Shown here piece by piece: positions 19,709 through 27,818 of a stretch of DNA of 36,018 nt. Within the stretch, counting starts at the first letter, position 1, and each line of letters opens with the position of its first letter. The notes under the pieces were generated by a model. That model saw nothing but the letters and a program-made list of their open reading frames with translations. It ran no database searches and was not told the DNA's origin. Origin of the DNA: Candidatus Omnitrophota bacterium (GTDB lineage Bacteria > Omnitrophota > Gorgyraeia > Gygaellales > JAHJCI01); contig JADHWR010000004.1 of the NCBI GenBank assembly GCA_016783355.1, positions 1 through 36,018 on the forward strand, given 5' to 3'. The position numbers were made by a program, and so were the translations under genes.

Positions 19709-22189
19709 ATGGAGTTTATTGCAGATTTTCATATTCATTCCAAATATAGCCGGGCAACAAGCAAAAATATGGATGTTGAGCATATTGCCATGTTTGCAAA
19801 ATATAAGGGAGTAACCCTGATGGGAACTGGCGATTTTACTCACCATTTATGGCTTGAGGAATTAAAGAATAAATTAGAGGATTTAGGCAACGGTCTATTT
19901 AAATACAAAGATATCTATTTTATATTAACGACAGAGATTAGCAGTATCTATTCGAAGAATGGCCGGGTTTATCGGATTCATAATATTATCTTTGCCCCAT
20001 CTTTTAAAACCGTAGATAAGATTAACAATACATTGATTCGCTGGGGCGCTAATCTTGCCTCTGATGGCCGGCCAATTGTCGGAATAGATGCAGCGCAACT
20101 GGCGCGTATTGTTTTTGATACTGATGATGATTGTTTTTTTGTTCCCGCGCATTGTCTTTTGCCTGATACATTTGTTCATACAAATAAGGGTATTAAGAGA
20201 ATAGAAGATATTTTAAAAAAAGATTTTGTTTATACTCATAAATGCCGTTTTAAAAAAGTGACCGAGTTATTTAGAAGAAAATATAATGGTAAGATCCTTT
20301 GTATTAAGCCGTATTATTTTAGAGAAGGTATAAAGGTTACATCTGAGCATCCATTTTATGTTATAAAGACACACAAATATTGTCCCTCGAGGGGTAGCTT
20401 TTGTATGCCTAATTGCGCCCATCTTAAAAATAAGGGCTGTAAAAGAAGGTTTTTTGAGAAATATCATCCTCAGTGGATTCAGGCTAAAGATATAAAAAAG
20501 AATGATATTTTTATATTCCCCAGATTTAACAATACTACTCTAGATAAACAAGAAATTAAAATTAATAAATTTTTATCTGGCAGCTTCGCCTTTAAAGATG
20601 ACAAAATAGCCCTAAAGAGTTCAAGAGCACATTTTGTGAAAAATGGTATTAAGATTGATAATGACTTTTGCAGATTAGCAGGTTATTTTGTTTCCGAAGG
20701 TTATACAAATAGCAGAGATTGTATTTCTTTTTGTTTTCTTGATGATGAAAAAGAATATATAGATGATGCGAAAGGTTTAGTGAAAAAGGTATTTGGCCTT
20801 AAGCTATCAAAGATGCAAGTTAAAAAAGATATCAAAGGCATAGAATTGATTTTTTATTCAAAGATATTATTTAAGTTATTTAGTAAACTTTTTTATACCA
20901 ATATAAAAGTTAAAAGAGCACATACTAAATCTTTACCTTTTTGGATGTTGTTCTTGCCTTTAGAGAAACAGGCAGAGATTATTAAAGGTTGGTGGCGAGG
21001 AGATAAAGGATATACTTCTTCAAGGACCTTGATGAATCAAATGAAAATTTTATTTTTAAGATTAGGGATTATTCCTTGTATCGGTATGGATTCCATAGAT
21101 AAACACAAATGTCGTGGTAAACATTCTTTAGGTTCAAGAGAGATATTAGCTAAGTATGACAGTTTTCAGTTTAGTAATCTTTCCTTTTTTGAAGATAAAT
21201 TTGCTTTATTGAAAGATAGGGCAATTTGTAAATTTAAAACAAAGCGACAATATAGACATGGATGGATGGACGATAACTATATCTACATTCCTGTTAGAGA
21301 GATTACAAAAGAGAATTACCGAGGTAATGTTTATAATTTAGAAGTTAAAGATGATAATTCTTATGTTTGTGAGTTTGCCGCAGTTCATAATTGCTGGACT
21401 CCCTGGTTTGCTCTTTTTGGTTCAATGTCCGGCTTTGATAAAATTGAGGATTGTTTTGAGGAACAGACACCTAAGATATTTGCCCTGGAGACAGGATTAT
21501 CGTCGGATCCGGCAATGAACTGGCGCTGGTCAGCATTGGATAGATTTACCCTGATCAGTAATTCAGACAGTCACAGTTCGCAGAGAATTGGCCGCGAGGC
21601 AAATGTTTTTAATTGCGAGTTGGCCTACAAGGATATTATCGATGTATTAAAGCAAAAGGATAAAAGCAGGTTTTTATACACTGTTGAATTTTTTCCTCAA
21701 GAAGGAAAATACCACTTTGATGGGCACAGGCTTTGTGGAATAAGCTTTTCTCCAAAAGAGACACAAAAGCACAATGGAATATGCCCAAAATGTAAAAGAC
21801 GCCTGACTGTTGGGGTGATGAACAGGATTGAACAACTTTGTGACCGAGAAGAAGGGTTTGTGCCGGATAATTCTATTCCATTTAAGAGCCTTGTTTCTTT
21901 AGATGAGATTATTGCTGAGGTAAGAGGCGTGGCAAAGGGCTCAAAGACAGTAGAGAAGGAATATTTTTCTTACATTTCTTATTTTGGTAATGAGTTTGAG
22001 ATCTTGCTGCGCGCAAAGGAGGATGATTTGCGAAAGAGGCTGCCTCCTCGAATTGTTGAGGCGATATTGAGGGTGCGTAGGGGTGAGGTTTTTATCCAGC
22101 CTGGGTTTGATGGAGAATATGGAAAGATTTCTATATTCAGAGAAGAAGAAAAAAAGACAAAGACTGAGGAACAGTTGAGTCTCTTTTGA
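19709..22189 (+). CDS. EndoQ-like PHP-domain endonuclease, interrupted by an intein
   Basis: 826 codons; about 413 remain after removal of the intein (residues 149-561). The host protein matches the TIGR00375/EndoQ family: PHP motifs DFHIHSKYSRATS and GTGDFTH near the N-terminus, then PAH|CWTPWFALFGSMSGFD, SNSDSHSSQRIGREANVF, and a Cys zinc site C...CPKCKRRLTVG, with FFPQEGKYHFDGHR. EndoQ nicks DNA 5' of deaminated bases (uracil, hypoxanthine, xanthine) and is patchily distributed in archaea and bacteria. These proteins are often mislabelled as UvrD helicase; no helicase motif is present. GGAAAAG precedes the ATG. It is co-directional with other repair genes here. Confidence 0.85.
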   Translation: MEFIADFHIHSKYSRATSKNMDVEHIAMFAKYKGVTLMGTGDFTHHLWLEELKNKLEDLGNGLFKYKDIYFILTTEISSIYSKNGRVYRIHNIIFAPSFKTVDKINNTLIRWGANLASDGRPIVGIDAAQLARIVFDTDDDCFFVPAHCLLPDTFVHTNKGIKRIEDILKKDFVYTHKCRFKKVTELFRRKYNGKILCIKPYYFREGIKVTSEHPFYVIKTHKYCPSRGSFCMPNCAHLKNKGCKRRFFEKYHPQWIQAKDIKKNDIFIFPRFNNTTLDKQEIKINKFLSGSFAFKDDKIALKSSRAHFVKNGIKIDNDFCRLAGYFVSEGYTNSRDCISFCFLDDEKEYIDDAKGLVKKVFGLKLSKMQVKKDIKGIELIFYSKILFKLFSKLFYTNIKVKRAHTKSLPFWMLFLPLEKQAEIIKGWWRGDKGYTSSRTLMNQMKILFLRLGIIPCIGMDSIDKHKCRGKHSLGSREILAKYDSFQFSNLSFFEDKFALLKDRAICKFKTKRQYRHGWMDDNYIYIPVREITKENYRGNVYNLEVKDDNSYVCEFAAVHNCWTPWFALFGSMSGFDKIEDCFEEQTPKIFALETGLSSDPAMNWRWSALDRFTLISNSDSHSSQRIGREANVFNCELAYKDIIDVLKQKDKSRFLYTVEFFPQEGKYHFDGHRLCGISFSPKETQKHNGICPKCKRRLTVGVMNRIEQLCDREEGFVPDNSIPFKSLVSLDEIIAEVRGVAKGSKTVEKEYFSYISYFGNEFEILLRAKEDDLRKRLPPRIVEAILRVRRGEVFIQPGFDGEYGKISIFREEEKKTKTEEQLSLF
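20153..21391 (+). mobile_element. Intein with LAGLIDADG homing endonuclease in the EndoQ-like gene (413 aa)
   Basis: Block A begins at Cys149 (CLLPDTFVHTNKGIKRIEDI), block B is GIKVTSEHPFYVI with the Thr and His, and the end is YNLEVKDDNSYVCEFAAVHN followed by extein Cys562. So the nucleophile Cys1, penultimate His, terminal Asn and +1 Cys are all there. The middle holds two LAGLIDADG-type motifs with acidic residues, LAGYFVSEGY (from about 323) and IIKGWWRGDKGY (Asp about 432), so the endonuclease may be active. It splits PAH-CWTPW, next to a PHP metal-binding His. By eye it is richer in A and T than its host gene, in line with horizontal arrival. Confidence 0.93.
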
Positions 22190-22203
22190 TAGCAGAGACT
22201 ATA

Positions 22204-22701
22204 ATGCAGGCAATAATTATTTACTATTCCTATACAGGCAACACGAGAAGGGTTTCTCAGTTTCTCTATGAATATCTTAAAGAGAAGGGTGAGGTAGATT
22301 TAATAGAGCTCTCGCCTTTAGACGAATCTAATGCCTTTTTGACTCAGGCAGTTCGTGCAAGACTACATAAGCAGGCAAAGCTTCCCTCAGTTAATTTTGA
22401 TTTATCCAGATTTGACTTAATCTGTTTTGGCAGCCCGGTCTGGGCCTTTGCCTCTGTTCCAGCAATGAATACGTATCTTAATAAGTGCTTAGGCCTTGAA
22501 GGCAAGGATGTTCTTTTGTTTGTTACTTATGGAAGTGGATTAGGAGTGAGTAGTTGCCTTGATTATATGCAAAGCCTATTGTCGAGAAAGGGCATAAAGC
22601 AGTTTAAAAGAATTTCTTTTCAAGAGAAAAAAGTAAGCAATAAGGATTTTATTGATCAGTTCATCAGAGAAAAATTAAGTGACTTCGCGCCTGTAGCGTA
22701 A
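22204..22701 (+). CDS. Flavodoxin-like protein
   Basis: A 165-residue flavodoxin fold protein. The FMN phosphate loop is YYSYTGNTRR at residues 7-16, and further flavin-side loops are GSPVWAFASVPAMNTYL and TYGSGLGVSSCLDYM. I chose ATG 22204 because it puts the first beta strand (QAIIIYY) at the N-terminus; an earlier TTG overlaps the preceding stop. It could carry electrons or act as an NAD(P)H-dependent flavoprotein; the partner is unknown. Its last 15 nt lie within tRNA-Arg, so the C-terminus DFAPVA is encoded by the acceptor and D-stem of the tRNA gene. Confidence 0.85.
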   Translation: MQAIIIYYSYTGNTRRVSQFLYEYLKEKGEVDLIELSPLDESNAFLTQAVRARLHKQAKLPSVNFDLSRFDLICFGSPVWAFASVPAMNTYLNKCLGLEGKDVLLFVTYGSGLGVSSCLDYMQSLLSRKGIKQFKRISFQEKKVSNKDFIDQFIREKLSDFAPVA

Positions 22702-22758
22702 TGGATAGCGCAGTGGCCTCCGGAGCCATATGTGCAGGTTCGACTCCTGCCAGGCGCA
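22687..22758 (+). tRNA. tRNA-Arg (CCG)
   Basis: Acceptor GCGCCTG/CAGGCGC, anticodon stem GTGGC/GCCAT (last pair G-T) with loop CTCCGGA (anticodon CCG), T arm GCAGGTTCGACTCCTGC, discriminator A. No CCA is encoded. It overlaps the 3' end of the flavodoxin gene by 15 nt on the same strand. Confidence 0.93.
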
Positions 22759-22780
22759 TAATCTAGCATTATATTCTAGC

Positions 22781-22808
22781 GCAAGGTACAAAGTGCAAGG
22801 CGCAAAAC
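22781..22808. repeat. Heptanucleotide tandem array GCAAGGT/ACAAAGT
   Basis: Four 7-nt steps (GCAAGGT, ACAAAGT, GCAAGGC, GCAAAAC) lie between tRNA-Arg and the next gene; the last step ends just before its CTTCATATG start. Confidence 0.75.
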
Positions 22809-22813
22809 TTCAT

Positions 22814-23296
22814 ATGGTGAAAAAGAAGATTGTGGGTGTAATTGGGGGACATAATTGCTCAAAAGAAGTGGAGCAATTAGCCCAAAATTTGGGCAAAAAC
22901 TTGGCAAAAGTGGCAGAACATCTTGTCTGTGGGGGCTTAAGTGGAACAATGAAGGCAGTCTGTCAGGGTTTTAAAGAAGCTGGTGGCACAACTATAGGTA
23001 TTATACCAGGTTACAACAAAGATAGTGCCAATAGTTACGTTGATATCGTAATTCCAACTGGGTTGGGCTTGGCAAGGAATGTTTTAGTGGTTAAGACCTC
23101 TGATGTTGTTGTTGCTTTGCCCGGGGAGGCAGGGACTCTTTCTGAGATTGCCTATGCCTTGCAGTTTGGAATACCGCTTATTTCCCTCGGGTCCTGGGAT
23201 ATATCTGGTGTAATTAAAGTGGAGACTGTTGAAGAAGCAATTAGTCAAGTAAATAAGCAACTGAAAAAGGAATATGCGCGCAAGATTAATACTTAA
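22814..23296 (+). CDS. LOG-like (TIGR00725) Rossmann protein
   Basis: A 160-residue protein of the TIGR00725 group, related to the LOG/lysine-decarboxylase-like nucleotide-processing family and DprA. Motifs: VGVIGGHNCSKE, CGGLSGTMKAVCQGFKEAGG, and ALPGEAGTLSEIAYALQ, where LOG proteins have PGGxGTxxE. ATG 22814 gives the first strand at once; the longer frame to 22730 would run back into the tRNA and the tandem array. LOG enzymes hydrolyse nucleoside 5'-monophosphates to free bases, but this subgroup has no assigned reaction that I know of. It overlaps carA by 23 nt. Confidence 0.82.
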   Translation: MVKKKIVGVIGGHNCSKEVEQLAQNLGKNLAKVAEHLVCGGLSGTMKAVCQGFKEAGGTTIGIIPGYNKDSANSYVDIVIPTGLGLARNVLVVKTSDVVVALPGEAGTLSEIAYALQFGIPLISLGSWDISGVIKVETVEEAISQVNKQLKKEYARKINT

Positions 23297-24329
23297 AGAT
23301 GGCAGAGTTTTTTTAGGGGAAAGTGCTATCCCTATAACAGAAAGAACAGGAAGAGTAATCTTTGATACGCGCATTGTTGGTTACCAACAGGCAATTACTG
23401 ATCCGGCAAATGCAGGCAAGATTCTTATTTTCACCTATCCCTTAATTGGCAATTATGGCACAGCAAAAAGGTTTAATGAGTCAGAAGGGGTCTGGCCAGT
23501 TGCCGTAATCGTTAAAGAGAGCTCTCCTATTTATTCTCACTGGCAGGCAAAAGAAAGACTTAATGAATGGGCAAGGAATTTTGGACTGCCTGTAATCTAT
23601 GGGGTAGATACACGCTCCTTAACTGTGCATTTAAGAAAGAAGGGTGAGATGCTTGGGTTAGTCTCTACTGCTTCTTCTGTATACCGGGGGCGATTGCAAC
23701 AACGCGCAGAGAAAAAGCATAGCTATCTTGAGGATATTTCCTTAAAAGAGATTAAACAAGTAGGCAGCAGAAAAGGCAAAAGGATTGCTGTTTTAGATTT
23801 AGGTCTTACTCAGAGTATTTTAAGACAACTGAAGAGATTAAAATTAAATATTTTCCTTCTTCCATATAAGATGCCAGCAGAGGAGATTTTAAAATTAAAA
23901 CCAAAGACACTAATCATCTCTAATGGCCCAGAGAATGATTGCGGATTAAAAGAGATAGTTCCCACAGTAAAGAGGTTAGCTGGAAAGATTCCAATCTTAG
24001 GCATCTCTGCCGGGGCGCAGGTTTTAGCCTTAAGCTTAGGGGCGAAGATAAAGAGGATGTATATTGGTCATCATGGCTTGAATTATCCGATAAAATCAGT
24101 TAATTCCTTAAAAGGGGAAATTACCATACAAAATCACTCTTACGAGATTGAGGCTAAATCTTTAATTAAGTGCAAGGATATAAAAATTACTGCCTACAAT
24201 CTTAATGACCATACAGTTGAGGAATTTGAAAACAGAAGGCTTAAGCTTATAGGGGTGCTCTATTATCCATTAAGCCCTGGGTTTGAGGAGGTGCATCCTA
24301 TTTTTAGGAGATTTCTAAAATATGCCTAA
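23274..24329 (+). CDS. carA: Carbamoyl-phosphate synthase small subunit, glutaminase triad lost
   Basis: 351 residues. The N-terminal CPSase small-chain domain is clear (LILKDGRVFLGES, TRIVGYQQAITDPANAGKILIFTYPLIGNYG). The class I amidotransferase half is recognisable (LIISNGPENDCGLKE, ILGISAGAQVLALSLGAKI, GHHGLNYPIKSV, IQNHSYEIE). However, the nucleophile motif GICLGHQ of E. coli reads GISAGAQ, so Cys is Ser, and the FQGHPEASPGP region reads LYYPLSPGF, so both the catalytic His and Glu are gone. It therefore should not hydrolyse glutamine, much like ammonia-using mammalian CPS1. It could still be a structural partner of CarB. ATG 23274 lies in the preceding gene; the end overlaps carB by 8 nt. 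Confidence 0.93.
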   Translation: MRARLILKDGRVFLGESAIPITERTGRVIFDTRIVGYQQAITDPANAGKILIFTYPLIGNYGTAKRFNESEGVWPVAVIVKESSPIYSHWQAKERLNEWARNFGLPVIYGVDTRSLTVHLRKKGEMLGLVSTASSVYRGRLQQRAEKKHSYLEDISLKEIKQVGSRKGKRIAVLDLGLTQSILRQLKRLKLNIFLLPYKMPAEEILKLKPKTLIISNGPENDCGLKEIVPTVKRLAGKIPILGISAGAQVLALSLGAKIKRMYIGHHGLNYPIKSVNSLKGEITIQNHSYEIEAKSLIKCKDIKITAYNLNDHTVEEFENRRLKLIGVLYYPLSPGFEEVHPIFRRFLKYA

Positions 24330-27300
24330 GCGAACCGACATAAAGAGAATCTTGGTTATTGGCTCAGGGCCAATTGTTATTGGTCAGGCCTGTGAGTTTG
24401 ATTATTCGGGCTCTCAGGCTTGTAAAGCCTTAAGAGAAGAGGGCTATTTCAGCATCCTTGTTAATTCGAACCCAGCAACAATCATGACTGACCCGGGCAT
24501 GGCAGACAGGACATATATTGAGCCCTTAACCATGGATTTTCTGATCAAGATTATAAAAAAAGAGCGACCCGATGCCATTCTTCCTACCTTAGGAGGGCAG
24601 ACAGGACTGAATCTATCATTTTTTTTAATGAAAGAAGGAATTTTAAAGAGATACGGTGTTGAGTCAATTGGTGCACCGATTGAAGCGATTGCTCGTGCTG
24701 AAGATCGAGACTTATTTAAAAAGGCAATGCAGGAGATAGGTGTAGGTATGCCAAAAAGCGGGATTGCACAAACCCTTAAAGAGGGTATGCGCATTGGGGT
24801 CTCTATTGGTTTTCCTTTAATTCTGCGGCCTGCTTATTGCCTGGGTGGTAGAGGAGGCTCAATTGCTTATAACAAAAATGAGCTGGAGAGTTTTTTGCTT
24901 AATGGCTTAGAGGCTAGTCCTGTTCATCAAGTTTTGGTTGAGCAATCTGTCTTGGGTTGGAAGGAGATTGAGTTTGAGGTAATGCGTGACTGCGTCGATA
25001 ATGTAATTATTATTACCTCAATGGAGAATGTTGATCCGATGGGTGTTCACACTGGTGATAGCATTGTTGTTGCGCCATCGCAGACCTTAACCTTTGAGGA
25101 ATATACTAACTTTGTTAATCTCTGTCATCGTATTATTCGCAAGGTCGGGATAGTTGGTGGAGGAGTAAATATTCAATTTGCCCAAGACCCCGCCTCTGGT
25201 AATATCGTCATTATTGAGGTTAATCCTCGTCTTTCGCGTAGTTCTGCATTAGCTTCTAAGGCCACAGGTTTTCCTATTGCACGCCTCGCTACCAAATTGG
25301 CTGTGGGTCTGACATTACCGGAGGTGATGAATCAGATTACCGAGACGCCTGCATTTTTTGAACCAACTGTGGATTATTGTGTGTTTAAGATTTGCCGTTT
25401 TACCTTTGAGAAGTTTCCTGTAACTTCGCGTATCATCAATACCTCAATGAAAGCAGTGGGTGAGGCAATGTCTATTGGACGAAACTTCTGCGAAGCACTG
25501 CAGAAGGGGATTCGCTCAACTGAAACAGGACGCTACGGATTAGGCGCAGACGCAAAGGATAAAATTACTGACCAGCAACTTGAGAATCCAAGCAGTGATT
25601 TACTTAAGGAGATAAAAGATAAAATACGCCTTCCCAATGATGAACGCTTATTTTATCTACGTTATGCACTTAAGGCGGGCTTGAGTATAAATGAAATACA
25701 TCGACTTTGCCGAATAGATCCTTGGTTTCTGGAGAATATAAAGAGGATTGTTGAATTAGAGGAGAAGATAAAATCTAAGGGCTTAAAAGCTAAACGCAAG
25801 AAGATAGATTTTGACGATAAAGAGTTTATTGCTTTATTAAGAAAGGCAAAAGAGAACGGCTTCTGCGATAGGCAGATTGCCTATCTTTTAGGAATTACTG
25901 AGAAGGAAGTCCGCATTTTCCGAAAAAGAAAAAAAGTGCTTCCGGTTTATAAACTTGTTGATACCTGCTCTGGAGGGCTGAAGGCCAAGAAGCCTTATTT
26001 TTATTCTACTTATGAAACTGCACAGGAAGCGCGGCCGAGTAAAAAGAAAAAGGTGGTAATTTTAGGCGGCGGCCCTAACCGTATTGGGCAAGGAATTGAA
26101 TTTGATTACTGTTGTTGCCATGCAGCCTTCGCCCTTCGCGAACAAGGCATTGAGAGCGTTATGATTAATTGTAATCCAGAGACAGTCTCAACTGACTATG
26201 ATACATCGGATCGGTTATATTTCGAGCCTTTAACCTACGAGGATGTTTTAAATATTATTGAAATTGAAAAGCCCCTTGGTGTAATTGTTCAGTTTGGAGG
26301 CCAGACACCCTTGAATTTAGCTCTTCCCTTGCGTGATGCTGGTGTGAATATTTTAGGCACCAGCCCTGAGAATATTGATATTGCCGAGGATAGAAAGCGC
26401 TTTAAGCAAATGCTCCACAAACTCGCTTTGCAGCAGCCAGAGAATGATACTGCCTTTACCTTTGAAGAAGCAAAGAAGATTGCGCAAAGAATTGGTTATC
26501 CTGTTCTTGTGCGGCCATCTTATGTTTTAGGTGGCCGGGCAATGGAGATTGTTTATGACGAGACTACCTTAGAGAGATTTATTGAAGAGGCAGCGAGTGT
26601 TTCGGGCGAGCACCCAATTTTAATTGATAAATTTTTAGAAGATGCTATTGAAGTAGATGTGGATATGATTGGGGATGGAAAAACATTTGTTTGCGCGGGA
26701 ATAATGGAACATATTGAAGAAGCGGGAATCCATTCTGGAGATTCAGCAATGGTTTTACCTGCTTTTAGCCTTTCAAAGACCACTGAAGATTTGATTCGGC
26801 AGGCAACCTATAAAATGGCAGAAGAGTTAAAGGTTGCCGGTCTGATGAATATACAGTATGCGGTTAAAAACGGCTCGCTTTATGTTTTAGAGGTTAACCC
26901 GCGTGCCTCACGCACAGTTCCCTTTGTTTCTAAGGCAATCGGTGTGCCTTTAGCGAAATTAGCAACGAGGGCAATACTGGGCGAGAGCTTAAAGAGCTTA
27001 GGATTTAGCAAGGAGATTATTCCTAAATATACCTGCGTGAAAGAATCGGTTTTTCCGTTTAGTCGCTTTCCCGGAGTCGATATCATCTTAGGTCCGGAGA
27101 TGAAATCAACAGGCGAGGTAATGGGGATAGACAGAGATTTTAGCTGTGCGTATATCAAAAGCCAGCTTGCTGCCGGGCAGAACCTTCCTCAGAAGGGCAA
27201 TGTGTTTATCTCTGTTTGCGATAAGGATAAAGCAAGGATTGGTTTTATTGCAAAAAAGCTTCATGACTTAGGCTTTAAGATATTCACTACATCCGGAACT

Positions 27301-27693
27301 GCTCATGCTTTGAGGAAAAACAATATTCCTGTAAGAGTTCTTCCCCGGGTAAGTGAGGCAAGGCCCAATGTGATTGATTTGATCAAGGATGGAAAGATTC
27401 AATTAGCAATTAATACCCCCTCAGGAAGAATACCTCGCGAGGATGAAGTAAAGATTCGCTCCCAGATTACTTTGTATAATATTCCTTATACGACAACTAT
27501 TCCAGGTGCCCAGGCTTTGGTAAATGGGCTTGAAGTTTTTATCAAAAGAGACCTGAATGTTACTGCCTTGCAAGAATATCACAAAGCAACGGGTAGCACC
27601 GAGACGAAATCCTCATTCGCGCGCAGTGAAGATGAGCGGGTCCTGTCTCGGCAGAGCCCAAAATTGTCCTCGCTCAAGGGAAAGCCTCTATAG
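24322..27693 (+). CDS. carB: Carbamoyl-phosphate synthase large subunit with repeat-derived tail
   Basis: 1123 residues. Two homologous ATP-grasp halves: first VIGSGPIVIGQACEFDYSG with LRPAYCLGGRGGS, second VILGGGPNRIGQGIEFDYC with VRPSYVLGGRAMEIV. The oligomerisation domain lies between (PWFLENIKRIVELEEKI), and the C-terminal MGS-like allosteric domain starts at GNVFISVCDKDK and ends at ALQEYH (residue 1087). The metal-binding ENPR-type motifs read IEVNPRLSRSS and LEVNPRASRT. After His1087 come 36 extra residues; the last 18 or so (VLSRQSPKLSSLKGKPL) are encoded by repeat C, which also gives the stop. With CarA inactive as a glutaminase, CarB may take free ammonia. Confidence 0.95.
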   Translation: MPKRTDIKRILVIGSGPIVIGQACEFDYSGSQACKALREEGYFSILVNSNPATIMTDPGMADRTYIEPLTMDFLIKIIKKERPDAILPTLGGQTGLNLSFFLMKEGILKRYGVESIGAPIEAIARAEDRDLFKKAMQEIGVGMPKSGIAQTLKEGMRIGVSIGFPLILRPAYCLGGRGGSIAYNKNELESFLLNGLEASPVHQVLVEQSVLGWKEIEFEVMRDCVDNVIIITSMENVDPMGVHTGDSIVVAPSQTLTFEEYTNFVNLCHRIIRKVGIVGGGVNIQFAQDPASGNIVIIEVNPRLSRSSALASKATGFPIARLATKLAVGLTLPEVMNQITETPAFFEPTVDYCVFKICRFTFEKFPVTSRIINTSMKAVGEAMSIGRNFCEALQKGIRSTETGRYGLGADAKDKITDQQLENPSSDLLKEIKDKIRLPNDERLFYLRYALKAGLSINEIHRLCRIDPWFLENIKRIVELEEKIKSKGLKAKRKKIDFDDKEFIALLRKAKENGFCDRQIAYLLGITEKEVRIFRKRKKVLPVYKLVDTCSGGLKAKKPYFYSTYETAQEARPSKKKKVVILGGGPNRIGQGIEFDYCCCHAAFALREQGIESVMINCNPETVSTDYDTSDRLYFEPLTYEDVLNIIEIEKPLGVIVQFGGQTPLNLALPLRDAGVNILGTSPENIDIAEDRKRFKQMLHKLALQQPENDTAFTFEEAKKIAQRIGYPVLVRPSYVLGGRAMEIVYDETTLERFIEEAASVSGEHPILIDKFLEDAIEVDVDMIGDGKTFVCAGIMEHIEEAGIHSGDSAMVLPAFSLSKTTEDLIRQATYKMAEELKVAGLMNIQYAVKNGSLYVLEVNPRASRTVPFVSKAIGVPLAKLATRAILGESLKSLGFSKEIIPKYTCVKESVFPFSRFPGVDIILGPEMKSTGEVMGIDRDFSCAYIKSQLAAGQNLPQKGNVFISVCDKDKARIGFIAKKLHDLGFKIFTTSGTAHALRKNNIPVRVLPRVSEARPNVIDLIKDGKIQLAINTPSGRIPREDEVKIRSQITLYNIPYTTTIPGAQALVNGLEVFIKRDLNVTALQEYHKATGSTETKSSFARSEDERVLSRQSPKLSSLKGKPL

Positions 27694-27712
27694 GGTGTAA
27701 TTCGCTGCGGGC
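27636..27712 (-). repeat. Repeat family C copy 2, reverse, overlapping the carB 3' end
   Basis: On the reverse strand: GCCCGCAGCGAATTAC, CCCTATAGAGGC, TTGAGCGAGGACAATTTTGG, CTCTGCCGAGACAGGACCCGC. It matches 35596-35699 except that the two 22-nt micro-elements there are absent here, giving empty-site versions of both. Confidence 0.85.
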
Positions 27713-27791
27713 AATTCTGGGCAGCCCACCCATTCGACAAGCTCAGGGTTGGCACTGAGCAAAGTCGAAGTGCCCACTGCCTCGCCACCCG
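27707..27791 (-). repeat. Repeat family D copy 2, reverse, with a TTCGAC/GTCGAA hairpin inserted
   Basis: On the reverse strand: CGGGTGGCGAGGCAGTGGGC, then a hairpin whose arms are TTCGACTTTGCTCAG / CTGAGCTTGTCGAA (27733-27769), then GTGGGCTGCCCAGAATTGCCCGC. Copy 1 at 12265 lacks the hairpin; GTGGGC stands on both sides of it. The TTCGACAAGCTCAG hairpin type is widespread in environmental bacterial genomes. Confidence 0.8.
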
Positions 27792-27818
27792 TTCATCTTC
27801 ATAGACAAGGAAGGAAAG

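Noticed and set aside
19709..22189. UvrD helicase annotation for the PHP protein
   Set aside because: No Walker A, Walker B or other helicase motif is present; PHP and zinc motifs fit the EndoQ family.
22730..22813. Longer N-terminus for the LOG-like protein (from 22730)
   Set aside because: It would run through the tRNA-Arg gene and a heptanucleotide array; the family's first strand starts right after ATG 22814.
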